From the NCBI RefSeq assembly GCF_000424385.1, contig NZ_AUJU01000026.1:25169-89168 (forward strand): a DNA stretch of 64,000 nt. The letters are read 5' to 3'. The notes under the pieces are model-generated. The model searched no databases. It was given only the letters and a program-made list of their open reading frames with translations, and was not told the origin of the DNA. The stretch comes from Butyrivibrio sp. LC3010 (GTDB lineage Bacteria; Bacillota; Clostridia; Lachnospirales; Lachnospiraceae). Every line of letters starts with the position of its first letter. Positions within the stretch are counted from its first letter, which is position 1. The position numbers were made by a program, and so were the translations under genes. Below, piece after piece: positions 36,351-45,644 of this stretch.

Positions 36351-37925
36351 ATGAGAAAATCAATCACTTTATTGTCTGTTTGTTTTATGACTGCCATGTC
36401 CCTCGCGGGATGTGGCAGTACAAATGCTCCTACGGATGCAGCAACACAGGAAAATGGCGAGGAGAAATCCGACAAAACAAGCGAAGAGAAAACTGTAGAG
36501 AAGCCTGCTTCAGAGGCAGCGGAAGAAGTATCTGAAGCAGGTAGTTCCGAAAGCGAAACAGATACTGCCAAGGATGCTGAGGATGAAGAGAATCCTTATG
36601 ACGGAGGCCCTGACTGGGTAACACTGGCTGATGAGTTTGTTCTTCCCACAAGCCAGATGTGCATAGAGGATGCGGTGTCAAAGTATGCCATTACACTTTT
36701 TGACGGTGGTCAGTATCACGATTATGAAGGGGATATCGGGGAGATAATCCCGCAGTACAAGGACAAGGACCTTGACGGCGATCATAAGCCGGATGTGATT
36801 AAGCGCGAAGGACAGCACTATGTCTTTGAGCTTACACGTAAAGGAACCTTTAAGACGGATGATTATTCATCAAGCCCCAATGAGGGTGAAGTTATCCAGT
36901 TTGCTGATCTTGCCTACAGAAATTTTGATGAGATAGAGATAGTTCACTACACATTCGGAACAGGCGGTTCCAGTGTCTGGGATACAGCAATTTATTCCTG
37001 GCAGGACGAAGAGTGGAGAAAATTCCCTATCATTGATAAAGATGGCGTCATCGATTCACATCAGCTTCAGAGGCTTATTGCCAAGGAGACGGGAAAATCT
37101 TATGAACCCGGATGCGTAAGAGTTGCAGATATACACATGCAATACATGCTTCTTGATCTGGGAAGCAAAGACGGCGCCGAGCAGACGTATGATTATAGAA
37201 CGACATACCTGTATATGAATTTCTTTCCGGAATATCTTAGGACTAGCGATTATGAATGTTCCGGGTTAAACGTTGACATGGGACTTATCAACTCATGGCC
37301 GTATGAGCTTTCTGGTGATCCGGTAGATCTTACAGGGGATCTTGGTCGCAAGCTAAATATCTATTTGTCCAATTTTTCGGAACAAGGCTATGAAGATAAA
37401 GAATGGCCATACACTTATGCTCATTTTGTACTTGAGTGGTGCAGGATAAATGATCCTTCAAGTGTTAAGTTTTCTAATGACAGATATGGTGTTGACAGGG
37501 AAAAAATGTTTGAGATTCTCAACAGGTTCTTTGGGACCAATTTTGAAGAGGGAGATTATTACGACCTTACTGTCAATAATCCTTATAACGGAACAGTTGA
37601 ATATGACGGTAATACTGACTGGTATTATGAGCCGGCTGCGGACGGAGAGATGTTTAGGAATAACGCATTTTCTGTAGTGTCGGATGCTCAGGAGATCAAG
37701 GGACAGTATAACCAAAAATTCCTGCGTCTGCCCTTTAAAGTATACAGAATTCCGGCGGAAGAGTATGAACTGCAAGGTATCGATAAGAAGTATTATTCGC
37801 TAAGTGCGGACGAAGCAGAAAAACTTGACAGGGAAGGTACACTGTACTATGCAGCAAATGGACTTGCCTTTCTTGAGGAAGTAGAGGATGGATATTGGCT
37901 TATCAGCTATAGTGTTTTTGAATAA
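36351..37925 (+). CDS. Large lipoprotein, 524 residues, unknown
   Basis: An exported lipoprotein with signal peptide and lipobox L-A-G-C (Cys20), then a Glu/Ser/Thr/Lys-rich linker (about 22-85) and a globular domain of unknown fold. Repeated acidic patches occur (DKDLDGDHKPDVIKREG, an EF-hand/FG-GAP-like calcium motif). I recognise no enzyme motif. ATG 36351 is chosen because it begins the signal peptide; the longer reading from 36303 would mask it. It is the first of three consecutive lipoproteins with similar N-terminal architecture, probably co-transcribed with the MATE gene. Confidence 0.78.
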   Translation: MRKSITLLSVCFMTAMSLAGCGSTNAPTDAATQENGEEKSDKTSEEKTVEKPASEAAEEVSEAGSSESETDTAKDAEDEENPYDGGPDWVTLADEFVLPTSQMCIEDAVSKYAITLFDGGQYHDYEGDIGEIIPQYKDKDLDGDHKPDVIKREGQHYVFELTRKGTFKTDDYSSSPNEGEVIQFADLAYRNFDEIEIVHYTFGTGGSSVWDTAIYSWQDEEWRKFPIIDKDGVIDSHQLQRLIAKETGKSYEPGCVRVADIHMQYMLLDLGSKDGAEQTYDYRTTYLYMNFFPEYLRTSDYECSGLNVDMGLINSWPYELSGDPVDLTGDLGRKLNIYLSNFSEQGYEDKEWPYTYAHFVLEWCRINDPSSVKFSNDRYGVDREKMFEILNRFFGTNFEEGDYYDLTVNNPYNGTVEYDGNTDWYYEPAADGEMFRNNAFSVVSDAQEIKGQYNQKFLRLPFKVYRIPAEEYELQGIDKKYYSLSADEAEKLDREGTLYYAANGLAFLEEVEDGYWLISYSVFE

Positions 37926-37947
37926 AAAATTGTATTGATGGGGGCAT

Positions 37948-40900
37948 ATGATGAGAAGAAAACTAATATCTCTAATACTAATGTCTACAATTACCTGCTG
38001 TCTTTTTTCTGGCTGTGGCAAAACCGATAATGGTGGAGCGCAAACTGAGCAAAAGGAGAGCAGTGTATCTGAAGCTGCGCCTGAAACTTCTACCCCCAAA
38101 GACAATTCTGATGAAAAAGAACTGACTGAAAACGAGCCTGCTAAGACTAGCGAGGGGGCACCGGCTCTTTTGCTAAATAGGGCTAGCAGAATTGAATGGA
38201 ATGATGAGAACAAGCCAATAATTTATCATTATTACAGTTATCTTACCCTTGAAAAAGAATATGCTGCTTCTCACAGTCTGCTTGCAGATAATCTTGATAA
38301 GGCAAGAGCTGATATTGAAGCCCGCGAGTACGACAACTATATGATTTCCCTTGAAGAGGCAAAGGAATTTGAGGGCTCTGCATTTGAGTGCAGCTGGTAT
38401 ACGTACCTTCGAAGGTGCGACGACCGATATATAAGCTTTGTAAATGAGTGCCGCAACAGTGGAACTTTTGATTTTGATGCCATTTCTTATTTGGCTCGCA
38501 CATATAGTGTTGACAGCGGAAAAGAGATAGAGCTTTCCGACATCGTATCTGATGAAGATGCCTTCTTTGACCTCCTTGCAGCAAAGTTAAAAGAAAAGGT
38601 TGACGAGGACATGAATGATTACATGGGAGAGCCCTCAAACCTTGATCTTGATGGATTTAAAGACAGAATCAAAAAGAGCCTGGATTTCGAAGATGGCTCA
38701 TGGACGCTTGATCCCCAGGGAATATCTTTCTGGTTTGACTCAAATGTCTTTTCACTGTTTTCAGCCTCGGCTACTGTATTCTTCTCGGAAGATAAGGATG
38801 GGAAAATTTTTAAAGAAGAGCTTGTAAAAGACATTCCGGATGAATGGATAATGCAGATGCCGGATGCAGATATAACCTATTTCGACGAGGACGACGATGG
38901 TGGCGTGAATGAAGTAATGGCATTTGAGACAAATGATTTTGATGCGGATGGCGAACACTTTTATATTAGCGGATTTGGGATCAACTATGAAGACGAATCG
39001 CCCAGGTATAAGCAGGAAGAAGTAGGCACCTATGACTTTTTCCTTATGCACAAAGATCACAAGAATCTCATTTTAGAAAGCCATTATGAGTATGAAGACG
39101 GACTCATAAGCACATATCTGCTTGAAAATGGAAAAGTAAAAGACGGCGAGAAGATATGGGCAGCACTTGAATACAGCTGGGATGAGGCAGGAGCAGCGCA
39201 GGAGTATGCTCCATGCTATCTCCCTACAAATATGGATAATATCAGAGTGCTCATCGATGAAGGAACTGAGGCTCATGATATGACATCTGATATCCTCAGT
39301 GTTTCCATTGATGGAAAAATGAAACTTGCCAGTGGCAGAACTGATGCCCTTGGGACGGGCGGAGATTCAAGCGCTTCGGCAAATACCCCTGATCCATTAA
39401 AGGGCCTGGTATCAGATGACATCCTTAATGCTTTTCGTGCTTCGAACAATGTAAAATCCATATCAATCTATGAAGAAGGCAAAAACCTTGGAAGCTGGAT
39501 TCAAAAGACCATTGGGAGAGACGTCGGTGAAGATATTCAAAATGAAGGTGATAATATTGGACGCAGTTATGAGTTCTGGTTTGGAACAGATGTAGGCAAC
39601 AATTTTGAAAGCAACTTCCCAATAATCTATGGAACTTACTATTCTCTGAAGGATTACTACGAGTCTAACGGAATGAGAAGCGTAGAATTCTATGAGGGGA
39701 TTCAAGAAGAAAACGAGTTTCTTGGCAGTGGTAACCCGGATAATATCACTAATATGTTTTACGATCTGAGGAACTTCGTTACAGACTGTAATAACGTCGT
39801 TCGTGATAAAGAAGGAATTGAAGATGTAGGAGCAGATATAGACTATGAAGTAAGCTATGCACCTGTCCTTAACGAGGTGCATAAGGTTGTTACTTCCGGC
39901 TATGATTATGATAAGAAATACAAATACATATCTGACGGCCTGATGGAAAAATGCATGTATCCCGGAGATGGTGATCTGTCCGAGGCAGTGGGATATGTAC
40001 TTGATGATATAAGCGGCGACGGTATCCCAGAGCTTATTATTGGATGCGATGAAGAATATGGCGATTTTCCAAAGCAAAGCTATATTTATAGCGTTTTCTC
40101 ACTACAGAATGATAAGCCCATCAAGGTATTTGATGGCTGGGCAAGAAGCAGCTATCGCTGGATAGGAGATGACCATTTCTATTATTGCGGCTCAGGCGGA
40201 GCAGCGATCACTCTCTTTGGCGAAAACCATCTGAGCAAAGACGGCTTGGAAATCGTCTGGGATGACTTTTATTTCTCGGATGAAAAGGTCGGCGGAGATA
40301 TTGGACTATATCACAACACTACCGGTATCTTTGATGCAAATGAGTCAGAAGAACTTAATATTTCAGACGGCAAGTTCTGGGCCATGATGGATGATTATGA
40401 AAAACAATGCAAACTCCTTTCATGGACTCCTATCGGGAAATATGTTAGTAAGGCAAGCAGTGCAAGTGCCGAGATAACCGCATATGCGAAATTCCTTTCA
40501 ACTTACATGGAGCATCCTGCAATGTCAAAAACTCTGTCGGAAGAATTTGGAGAAGAGGATAAACCTGAGAGTTTAGACGGAGTGTCTTTTACACTAATTT
40601 ATGTGGATGATGATGAGATTCCGGAGCTTGCGGTAGCTAATGGAGATGCACCATGGAATCCTGTTCATGTTTTTTCTTATAAGGATGGTGAAGTCAAAGA
40701 AAACGGTGAATACTCCATGTATGGGAAGATGTATTATTCTCCGAAAAAAAGATACATTCTTCCTATGTACTACATTCCTGCAGAAAATGCTGAAATAGAA
40801 ATTTATGGAAGTGATAAAACAATCCCCTTTAATCTTGACAGGGATTCCAAGAACTTCATTTCTCCAAGTGATTACAACAGCATGTTCCTTTCAGATGCAA

Positions 40901-41316
40901 AAGACATGGAAGATGAGCTCACACGGATGAAAGAGGCTGCGCCACTTGGTCTTACTGCCCTTGGAGCACCAATAATAGATGATTCTTATCTGACAGAGGG
41001 TGATATTTTTTTTGAAGGCAAGCACGCTGAGCAGATTCCTGGTATCTGGTATCTAAATACCGAAGATGCTGATGCGCCCACCTGGATAGAGTTTGATACA
41101 AATGGAACATTTACAACCCATTATGATGAGCTGGCAGGCGCCACAGTTGGTTATATTGAATATGAGAAGAAGTCACCTCTTCTTGAGGATGGCGGGATTT
41201 ATTATCTGTATTACTCTGACGGTACAGAATATGATGCGTTTGAAATTGGCCCCGATAAGGAACATGGTTATATAATGAACTTCTTTGGCAGAGTCTATTA
41301 TAAAAATCAGGAGTGA
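37948..41316 (+). CDS. Giant lipoprotein, 1122 residues, calcium-motif repeats
   Basis: The largest protein of the window. Lipoprotein signal with lipobox F-S-G-C (Cys25 from ATG 37948) and acidic linker. Near residues 95-225 a domain resembling the DUF3298/RsiV-type extracytoplasmic fold (SYLARTYSVDSGKEIELSDIV). Several D-x-D-x-D-G calcium-like loops (DDDGGVNEV; DDISGDGIPELIIG near 690; VDDDEIPELAV near 890) suggest VCBS/FG-GAP-like repeats. C-terminal region (about 1030-1120) looks like a lipocalin-type strand domain (GIWYLN...). No enzymatic signature is evident. It lies between two other lipoproteins; the intervals of 22 and 4 bases indicate one operon. Confidence 0.78.
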   Translation: MMRRKLISLILMSTITCCLFSGCGKTDNGGAQTEQKESSVSEAAPETSTPKDNSDEKELTENEPAKTSEGAPALLLNRASRIEWNDENKPIIYHYYSYLTLEKEYAASHSLLADNLDKARADIEAREYDNYMISLEEAKEFEGSAFECSWYTYLRRCDDRYISFVNECRNSGTFDFDAISYLARTYSVDSGKEIELSDIVSDEDAFFDLLAAKLKEKVDEDMNDYMGEPSNLDLDGFKDRIKKSLDFEDGSWTLDPQGISFWFDSNVFSLFSASATVFFSEDKDGKIFKEELVKDIPDEWIMQMPDADITYFDEDDDGGVNEVMAFETNDFDADGEHFYISGFGINYEDESPRYKQEEVGTYDFFLMHKDHKNLILESHYEYEDGLISTYLLENGKVKDGEKIWAALEYSWDEAGAAQEYAPCYLPTNMDNIRVLIDEGTEAHDMTSDILSVSIDGKMKLASGRTDALGTGGDSSASANTPDPLKGLVSDDILNAFRASNNVKSISIYEEGKNLGSWIQKTIGRDVGEDIQNEGDNIGRSYEFWFGTDVGNNFESNFPIIYGTYYSLKDYYESNGMRSVEFYEGIQEENEFLGSGNPDNITNMFYDLRNFVTDCNNVVRDKEGIEDVGADIDYEVSYAPVLNEVHKVVTSGYDYDKKYKYISDGLMEKCMYPGDGDLSEAVGYVLDDISGDGIPELIIGCDEEYGDFPKQSYIYSVFSLQNDKPIKVFDGWARSSYRWIGDDHFYYCGSGGAAITLFGENHLSKDGLEIVWDDFYFSDEKVGGDIGLYHNTTGIFDANESEELNISDGKFWAMMDDYEKQCKLLSWTPIGKYVSKASSASAEITAYAKFLSTYMEHPAMSKTLSEEFGEEDKPESLDGVSFTLIYVDDDEIPELAVANGDAPWNPVHVFSYKDGEVKENGEYSMYGKMYYSPKKRYILPMYYIPAENAEIEIYGSDKTIPFNLDRDSKNFISPSDYNSMFLSDAKDMEDELTRMKEAAPLGLTALGAPIIDDSYLTEGDIFFEGKHAEQIPGIWYLNTEDADAPTWIEFDTNGTFTTHYDELAGATVGYIEYEKKSPLLEDGGIYYLYYSDGTEYDAFEIGPDKEHGYIMNFFGRVYYKNQE

Positions 41317-41320
41317 AAAA

Positions 41321-42952
41321 ATGAAAAGAAAGACGATTTCATCGGCTATGTGTTTGACTGTGGCAGCAGCAATGGCGCTTAATATGTCGGCATGTGGACA
41401 GAGCGCTGAGTCAGCAGGTTGCAGTGAAACTGTGACAGAAGAGGCACCATCTGAAAAGCAGAGCGACAAGGATGAAAAAAATAAGGAAGAGGCCAAAGAA
41501 GCAAAAGAACCAGTAGCTGAAAAAGCAGATGATGCTCAAAGCGCAGAAGATTTTGACCTATACAGTGCACTGGCAGGAGAGGATTTTGAACTCTCTTCTG
41601 TAAATACTTATGATAGCAATTACCGCACATGGATAAAATTTAAGGAGGATGGCTCTTTTAGCGGATCCTTTATCAAAGATTATTATGTGGAATCAGCAGA
41701 TGGGCAGGCAGACGGGCAGGCCGATGGAAGCTTTACCGGAAAACTAGGAAAGTGCACACAGGTTGATCAGTATACCTGGAAAGCTGATATAGAAGAGCTT
41801 ACCTATGACGTATCTGCGGATGTCCCGAAGGAGTATTCAAGTGCAAGCGGCCTTGAAGGCTATGATAACGGCTCTACCGAAATGACTTTTCATCTTCCGG
41901 GAAAAGATGTAGAGGCGCTTCCGGGGGATGTAAGCTCATGGCTTTTTGGCAATGACTTTGGAGCATATGTGGGCTATGACATGGACTGGGTATTAGATAC
42001 GCCTTTAGATCTCCCGTTTTATGTTGTATCCACAAAGGATGGCTGCTTCTCGGGAAGAAATGTGTCCGGGAAGAACGAACTGTGCATCATAAACAAGGCT
42101 AAACTCCCTGGATTTATAAATCAGGAGCTTACAATAAATCCGGATGGTACCTATACCTGCATTGATGCAGATGAGAATGGAAACATCAAATTCACAAATA
42201 CCTGCTTCGAATATAACGGATTTGATGTTGACGTAGAGGAGTGCATTAAAAAGATATATGGCAACATAGATTATGAATATATCTCCATATATGGCAATGG
42301 CGGCGAAAACGACGAAGATGAGTGGATATACAAGCCTGACTGGAAGTGGCTCAATGGCATGAAGTCCAAGTATGCATTCTGGAGTGTTGGGGAAAATGAT
42401 AACTATGTCTTCTATCAGGGCAGATTTGTAAGTCCCTATATAGATGATGGCAGGTATGTATTTGCTTACATATTGGAATATCATGGCGCCGGAAAGGCTG
42501 TAGATGCGGAGACTGCATCTATGGCATTGGGGTCTCTGTCTTTTTCCGGAAGGAAGGATGAGCTTTCATGTGCCGGAGTAACAGCGGGACAGCCTTACAC
42601 TGAACTTCTGATAGAATGCATAAAGGGACAGGGACGGAGCATCCTTGGCGACGAAGTAGAGTTTGTACACGAGGGTGAGACTGAAAAGATAGAAAAGTAT
42701 GGTCTTGACCCTAACGCGTTTTATGATGATTACCAGATTGGCGGCTATGATGGAAAGTTCGAAGAATTCGAACTTGCAAATCAGTGTCCTATCTATACTC
42801 AGTATGCACCTGACGGTCTGCACAGGCTTCTTACCCTTGAGGAATTCAATTCTTATGTGCCTGCAAATGATCAGGATGGTAGCAGGCTTATGAATATAGT
42901 TCTTGATAAGGATGGAAAAGTAATACTGATCAGTGAACCGTATACGCCATAA
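41321..42952 (+). CDS. Lipoprotein, 543 residues, unknown
   Basis: A third exported lipoprotein, four bases after the previous gene and with AGGAGTG before ATG 41321. Lipobox M-S-A-C (Cys25) and a Glu/Lys/Ala linker, then a mixed alpha/beta domain (from about 75) starting LYSALAGEDFELSSVNTYDSNYRTW. Asp/Asn-rich loops such as DADENGNIKF again suggest calcium binding. A short duplication DGQADGQADGS occurs near residue 127-137. No function recognised. The C-terminal NIVLDKDGKVILISEPYTP looks like a natural end of this family. Confidence 0.75.
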   Translation: MKRKTISSAMCLTVAAAMALNMSACGQSAESAGCSETVTEEAPSEKQSDKDEKNKEEAKEAKEPVAEKADDAQSAEDFDLYSALAGEDFELSSVNTYDSNYRTWIKFKEDGSFSGSFIKDYYVESADGQADGQADGSFTGKLGKCTQVDQYTWKADIEELTYDVSADVPKEYSSASGLEGYDNGSTEMTFHLPGKDVEALPGDVSSWLFGNDFGAYVGYDMDWVLDTPLDLPFYVVSTKDGCFSGRNVSGKNELCIINKAKLPGFINQELTINPDGTYTCIDADENGNIKFTNTCFEYNGFDVDVEECIKKIYGNIDYEYISIYGNGGENDEDEWIYKPDWKWLNGMKSKYAFWSVGENDNYVFYQGRFVSPYIDDGRYVFAYILEYHGAGKAVDAETASMALGSLSFSGRKDELSCAGVTAGQPYTELLIECIKGQGRSILGDEVEFVHEGETEKIEKYGLDPNAFYDDYQIGGYDGKFEEFELANQCPIYTQYAPDGLHRLLTLEEFNSYVPANDQDGSRLMNIVLDKDGKVILISEPYTP

Positions 42953-43067
42953 AGAGGCAGATAAGCATCCGGAGCTTGAGAAAGTGTATCCAGGCTATGC
43001 TGTTGTAAGAGTTGAAGGATCGGCATATAAGCTTGAGCATATTGACATAAAAGGGGAAATAAAATGA
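42933..43067 (+). pseudogene. Remnant reading frame before the STAS gene
   Basis: An open frame without a good start, shifted by one base from the preceding lipoprotein end, giving HKEADKHPELEKVYPG and AVVRVEGSAYKLEHIDIKGE and stopping at the TGA that overlaps the STAS start as ATGA. Its protein-like composition and the ATGA junction suggest the tail of a lost or frameshifted gene that was translationally coupled to the STAS gene. Confidence 0.4.
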
Positions 43068-43363
43068 ATATTTATAAGGAAAGAGAAGGAAGTATATTAA
43101 AGGTAAAAATAAAAGGGAGCGTGGATGCAGTTACAGCGCCGGAGCTTGATAAAGCTATTGAAAATGAAATTCCTGATATAACAGATGTTTTAATGGATTG
43201 TAAAGATATGGATTATATCTCTTCTGCAGGATTAAGAGTGATTTTGAAAACATATCAGTCTCTTTTGGGCAAAGGGGGTAAAGTAGTAATTGAGCATGTA
43301 AAGAGCGAGCTTATGTATATTTTTGAGGATACCGGTTTCATTAAGTTTATTGAGATAAGATGA
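43064..43363 (+). CDS. STAS-domain anti-sigma factor antagonist
   Basis: A 99-residue protein consisting of a single STAS domain of the SpoIIAA/RsbV type. The phosphorylated-serine loop DYISSAGLRVIL is intact, Ser53/Ser54 being the candidate, and GSVDAVTAPELDKAI and FEDTGFIKFIEI are the usual N- and C-terminal strands. Such proteins bind an RsbW-like kinase and are reactivated by a SpoIIE/RsbU phosphatase. A kinase-like domain is present on the MATE fusion upstream and a broken SpoIIE-type phosphatase lies just downstream. RBS AAAGGGGA. Confidence 0.88.
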   Translation: MNIYKEREGSILKVKIKGSVDAVTAPELDKAIENEIPDITDVLMDCKDMDYISSAGLRVILKTYQSLLGKGGKVVIEHVKSELMYIFEDTGFIKFIEIR

Positions 43364-43376
43364 AGGTATAAACAGG

Positions 43377-43739
43377 ATGAAAAGAATAGTTACAGAAGGT
43401 GGACTTAGTAAAAAAATACTGAAGCTAAGTGTTTTTTTAGTATCAACTGTTCTTGTTGCTTGTACAGTGGGAGCGATAAAGAACCAGGAATATATGGATG
43501 ATAGTTTTATTATGAATGCCAAAGATGTACTGTTTGTTTATACCGATGGACTTAATGAAGCCAAAAACACCAATGACGAGATGCTGGGACAGGATAGAAT
43601 GCTTAAGGCACTTAATTTGGCAGATGATGATCCGCAGGAACTTATTGTCTCCATGAAAAAGGCGGTAAACGATTTTGCAAATGGAGCACAACAATTTGAT
43701 GACCTTACAATGCTGGCCATTAGATATAATGGGATTTGA
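43377..43739 (+). pseudogene. SpoIIE/RsbU-type phosphatase with internal deletion
   Basis: Only 120 residues. The N-terminus (residues 1-36) is a cytoplasmic stub and one membrane helix (LSVFLVSTVLVACTVG), as in membrane SpoIIE-family phosphatases. Residue 45 on jumps straight to the end of the PP2C domain: DVLFVYTDGLNEAKN with the metal-binding Asp, and FDDLTMLAIRY at the C-terminus. The sensor region and most of the catalytic domain are absent, so hundreds of residues have been lost in frame. It cannot be an active phosphatase. Confidence 0.75.
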
Positions 43740-43772
43740 ACAGAGCATTTTGTGATGTTCTTTACAAGCTAA

Positions 43773-44210
43773 TTATTTATGGCGGAAAGAAGCGCCCCCT
43801 TGTTCAGAAGACTTCATAACTGGAAGGGTCTCATCAAAATTGGCTTTTTCATCATGTGTCACAACGCACCATTCTGTTATTTTAAAAGAAAGGCTGTCAG
43901 TCGAGTCTGCTCCTGAAGCCTTAAAACTCACATCAAGAGTCTGGAAGTCGCTTAGAGGGATGCTTTTTTTTAGCTCTGTATCTTTATCCATGGAATAAAA
44001 AGAAGGATCATTTTCTGCTATAAAACCATTTGCTTCATGGCAGGCTTCAAAATAGGAGATAGACCTTTCAAACATCTTTTTGCTAAGGATATAATCCGCC
44101 CTTGAATTGACCAGCGCCAAAGCTGCAAAGGATATCAGACTAAGCACCAGAAAAATGAGCAGAATCGATGCCGCTCCGATATGGGTACTGTAGATAGGTC
44201 TACGCTTCAT
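43773..44210 (-). CDS. Small membrane protein, PilX-like minor pseudopilin candidate
   Basis: A 145-residue protein with one N-terminal membrane segment (GAASILLIFLVLSLISFAALAL, split about residues 12-34) followed by an extracytoplasmic domain with repeated aromatic/acidic stretches. The G-A-A-S-x-L start of the helix resembles PilX-type minor pilins. It is the last gene of the eight-gene operon, overlapping the previous one by 11 bases. Function inferred from context only. Confidence 0.65.
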   Translation of the reverse strand: MKRRPIYSTHIGAASILLIFLVLSLISFAALALVNSRADYILSKKMFERSISYFEACHEANGFIAENDPSFYSMDKDTELKKSIPLSDFQTLDVSFKASGADSTDSLSFKITEWCVVTHDEKANFDETLPVMKSSEQGGASFRHK

Positions 44211-44787
44211 CTGTGCTATCCTCCATTGTTCCTATATAGAAATCAACGTATCTGTCAGAAATAACCCGTGAATCATTGTCTTTTGGAATCTGATCAATGA
44301 TCGTGGAATCCTCCATTTTTAATATGGCAATTTCTCCAAGCAGTGCATTCCCTTTCATGCGGGAGGTATCTGCGGAAGTGTCAGAATAAACCTCTGACGA
44401 GGGCAACTCCGAGATACATAAAAGGAGTTCGTATTTTGCATTATCCAAAGCTCCATTACCTGCGGGATAGCTTATAAGCTCAAAATCTTCATCAAAAAAC
44501 ATTACCAGAGTACCTACTTCCGGATTGTTTTCGTAGGAAACAAGTACGATGGAACTGTCCAGGAAGAAGTCGGATATTTCCTTCAGGCTCCCATATTTTC
44601 CGTAAAAAACTTCAGAGATGTTTTGCGTCCAAAGTATTGAATTGTTCATCTCGACTGAAGCTTCTGACAGGCTGTGTGACTGCACAAAAAGCTGGACACA
44701 GATTGCCCCTGAAATCGAAAAGAACAGGATGGCTATGATGAGCTCCATAAGGAATAGGCTCGTTTTGCTGTGCATTTCTTTATTCAT
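44200..44787 (-). CDS. Pseudopilin-like protein, 195 residues
   Basis: A single-span protein whose N-terminal helix carries the pilin core LFLMELIIAILFF with Glu15 at the +5 position relative to Ser10, so it resembles class III signal/pseudopilins except that the usual Gly before the cleavage site is Ser. The rest is a globular domain. It shares one base with the preceding DUF4860 gene (TAATG) and overlaps the next by 11. Likely an extracytoplasmic component of the GspF-linked apparatus. Confidence 0.65.
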   Translation of the reverse strand: MNKEMHSKTSLFLMELIIAILFFSISGAICVQLFVQSHSLSEASVEMNNSILWTQNISEVFYGKYGSLKEISDFFLDSSIVLVSYENNPEVGTLVMFFDEDFELISYPAGNGALDNAKYELLLCISELPSSEVYSDTSADTSRMKGNALLGEIAILKMEDSTIIDQIPKDNDSRVISDRYVDFYIGTMEDSTDEA

Positions 44788-45284
44788 TAATCTTCTTGTG
44801 CTCCTGATCTTCTGGTGGTTATAAAGGTAAGCTCCTCACCATCTGTTAGTATTATTGTTATGAGAAGTATGTTTTCACCCTTAGGAGTAAGGACCATATC
44901 ATCTATATCCATGATCTTCTGGCCGGATTCCGGTGGAAGATCTCCCGCATCGGCCCTGGCGAACAGTTCCATAAGCGCACCCTCATATTCATAGAGGTAA
45001 GTGACATAGTTCTCTGAGTCTATGGTGGTGTCTATTCGAAGGGCGCCGGATTTATTGAATGTGGAAGAACTGATATTGCCCGCTCTGTCACATTGTCTTA
45101 GCTTTTCTGTGATGTAGGCATAAGCCGTACGTCTGTCATAGTTTTTGGAAAGGGTATCAACACCTCTTTTATATATGCTCGATCCAAGGGCAATAAGCAT
45201 CAGGGCTCCCATCGCAAACAGGAACAGGAGAGCTATAACAAAGAGCATATCTATGGTATGTCTGCTTTCGAATTTCTTCTTCAT
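44787..45284 (-). CDS. DUF4860-like membrane protein
   Basis: A 165-residue protein with a membrane helix at about residues 11-33 (IDMLFVIALLFLFAMGALML) and an extracytoplasmic domain with YAYITEKLRQCD and YLYEYEGALMELF; I recognise it as DUF4860, a family found beside GspF-like genes in Lachnospiraceae. It begins four bases before the end of the previous gene (ATGA overlap), so translation is coupled. A pilus-like structural or assembly role is inferred. Confidence 0.72.
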   Translation of the reverse strand: MKKKFESRHTIDMLFVIALLFLFAMGALMLIALGSSIYKRGVDTLSKNYDRRTAYAYITEKLRQCDRAGNISSSTFNKSGALRIDTTIDSENYVTYLYEYEGALMELFARADAGDLPPESGQKIMDIDDMVLTPKGENILLITIILTDGEELTFITTRRSGAQED

Positions 45285-45640
45285 CGATCTATACCTAATC
45301 CCTGTTTTCCAACGTATAAAATGGTCACGTCGGGATAAATGTTAGCTGCAATCGGACGGTAATCTACGAAAAACATGTTTTTGTCATAGACAAGTCCGTA
45401 GTGAACCTCCAGATAGTTAAGGCTTGGCGGATAGATGCCTTCAATGGAGTAGCACTGTACTATATCGCGCTCAATAGCCATGTGAAGGGCATTTTCCTGC
45501 TTTTCAATGGTGCTGGTGCTTATCTGCTTTACGCCAAAGTAGAAAATAACAATTAGTAAAATAATTGTGGCAGTAGGTAACACAAATCCTAAAAGTCCAA
45601 GTATGAAATTATTCTTTTTCTTTAAAGAAATTTCTTCCAT
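45281..45640 (-). CDS. Small membrane protein of the GspF cluster
   Basis: A 119-residue protein: basic N-terminus, membrane helix at about 12-35 (FILGLLGFVLPTATIILLIVI broken into its parts), then a short extracytoplasmic domain containing DIVQCYSIEGIYPPSL and the tail YPDVTILYVGKQG. The stretch after the helix is reminiscent of pilin alpha-1-C followed by a beta region. No prepilin motif is obvious. It lies four bases after gspF and overlaps the next gene. Confidence 0.68.
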   Translation of the reverse strand: MEEISLKKKNNFILGLLGFVLPTATIILLIVIFYFGVKQISTSTIEKQENALHMAIERDIVQCYSIEGIYPPSLNYLEVHYGLVYDKNMFFVDYRPIAANIYPDVTILYVGKQGLGIDR

Positions 45641-45644
45641 GTTT

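Noticed and set aside
37948..41316. Antisense ORFs of up to 204 codons inside the giant lipoprotein
   Set aside because: They are shadows of the coding frame, lack ribosome sites and have unlikely composition.
31169..43740. A prophage or integrated plasmid covering the accessory part
   Set aside because: Apart from ParA, no integrase, replication, capsid or conjugation gene is visible, and no attachment repeats were found.
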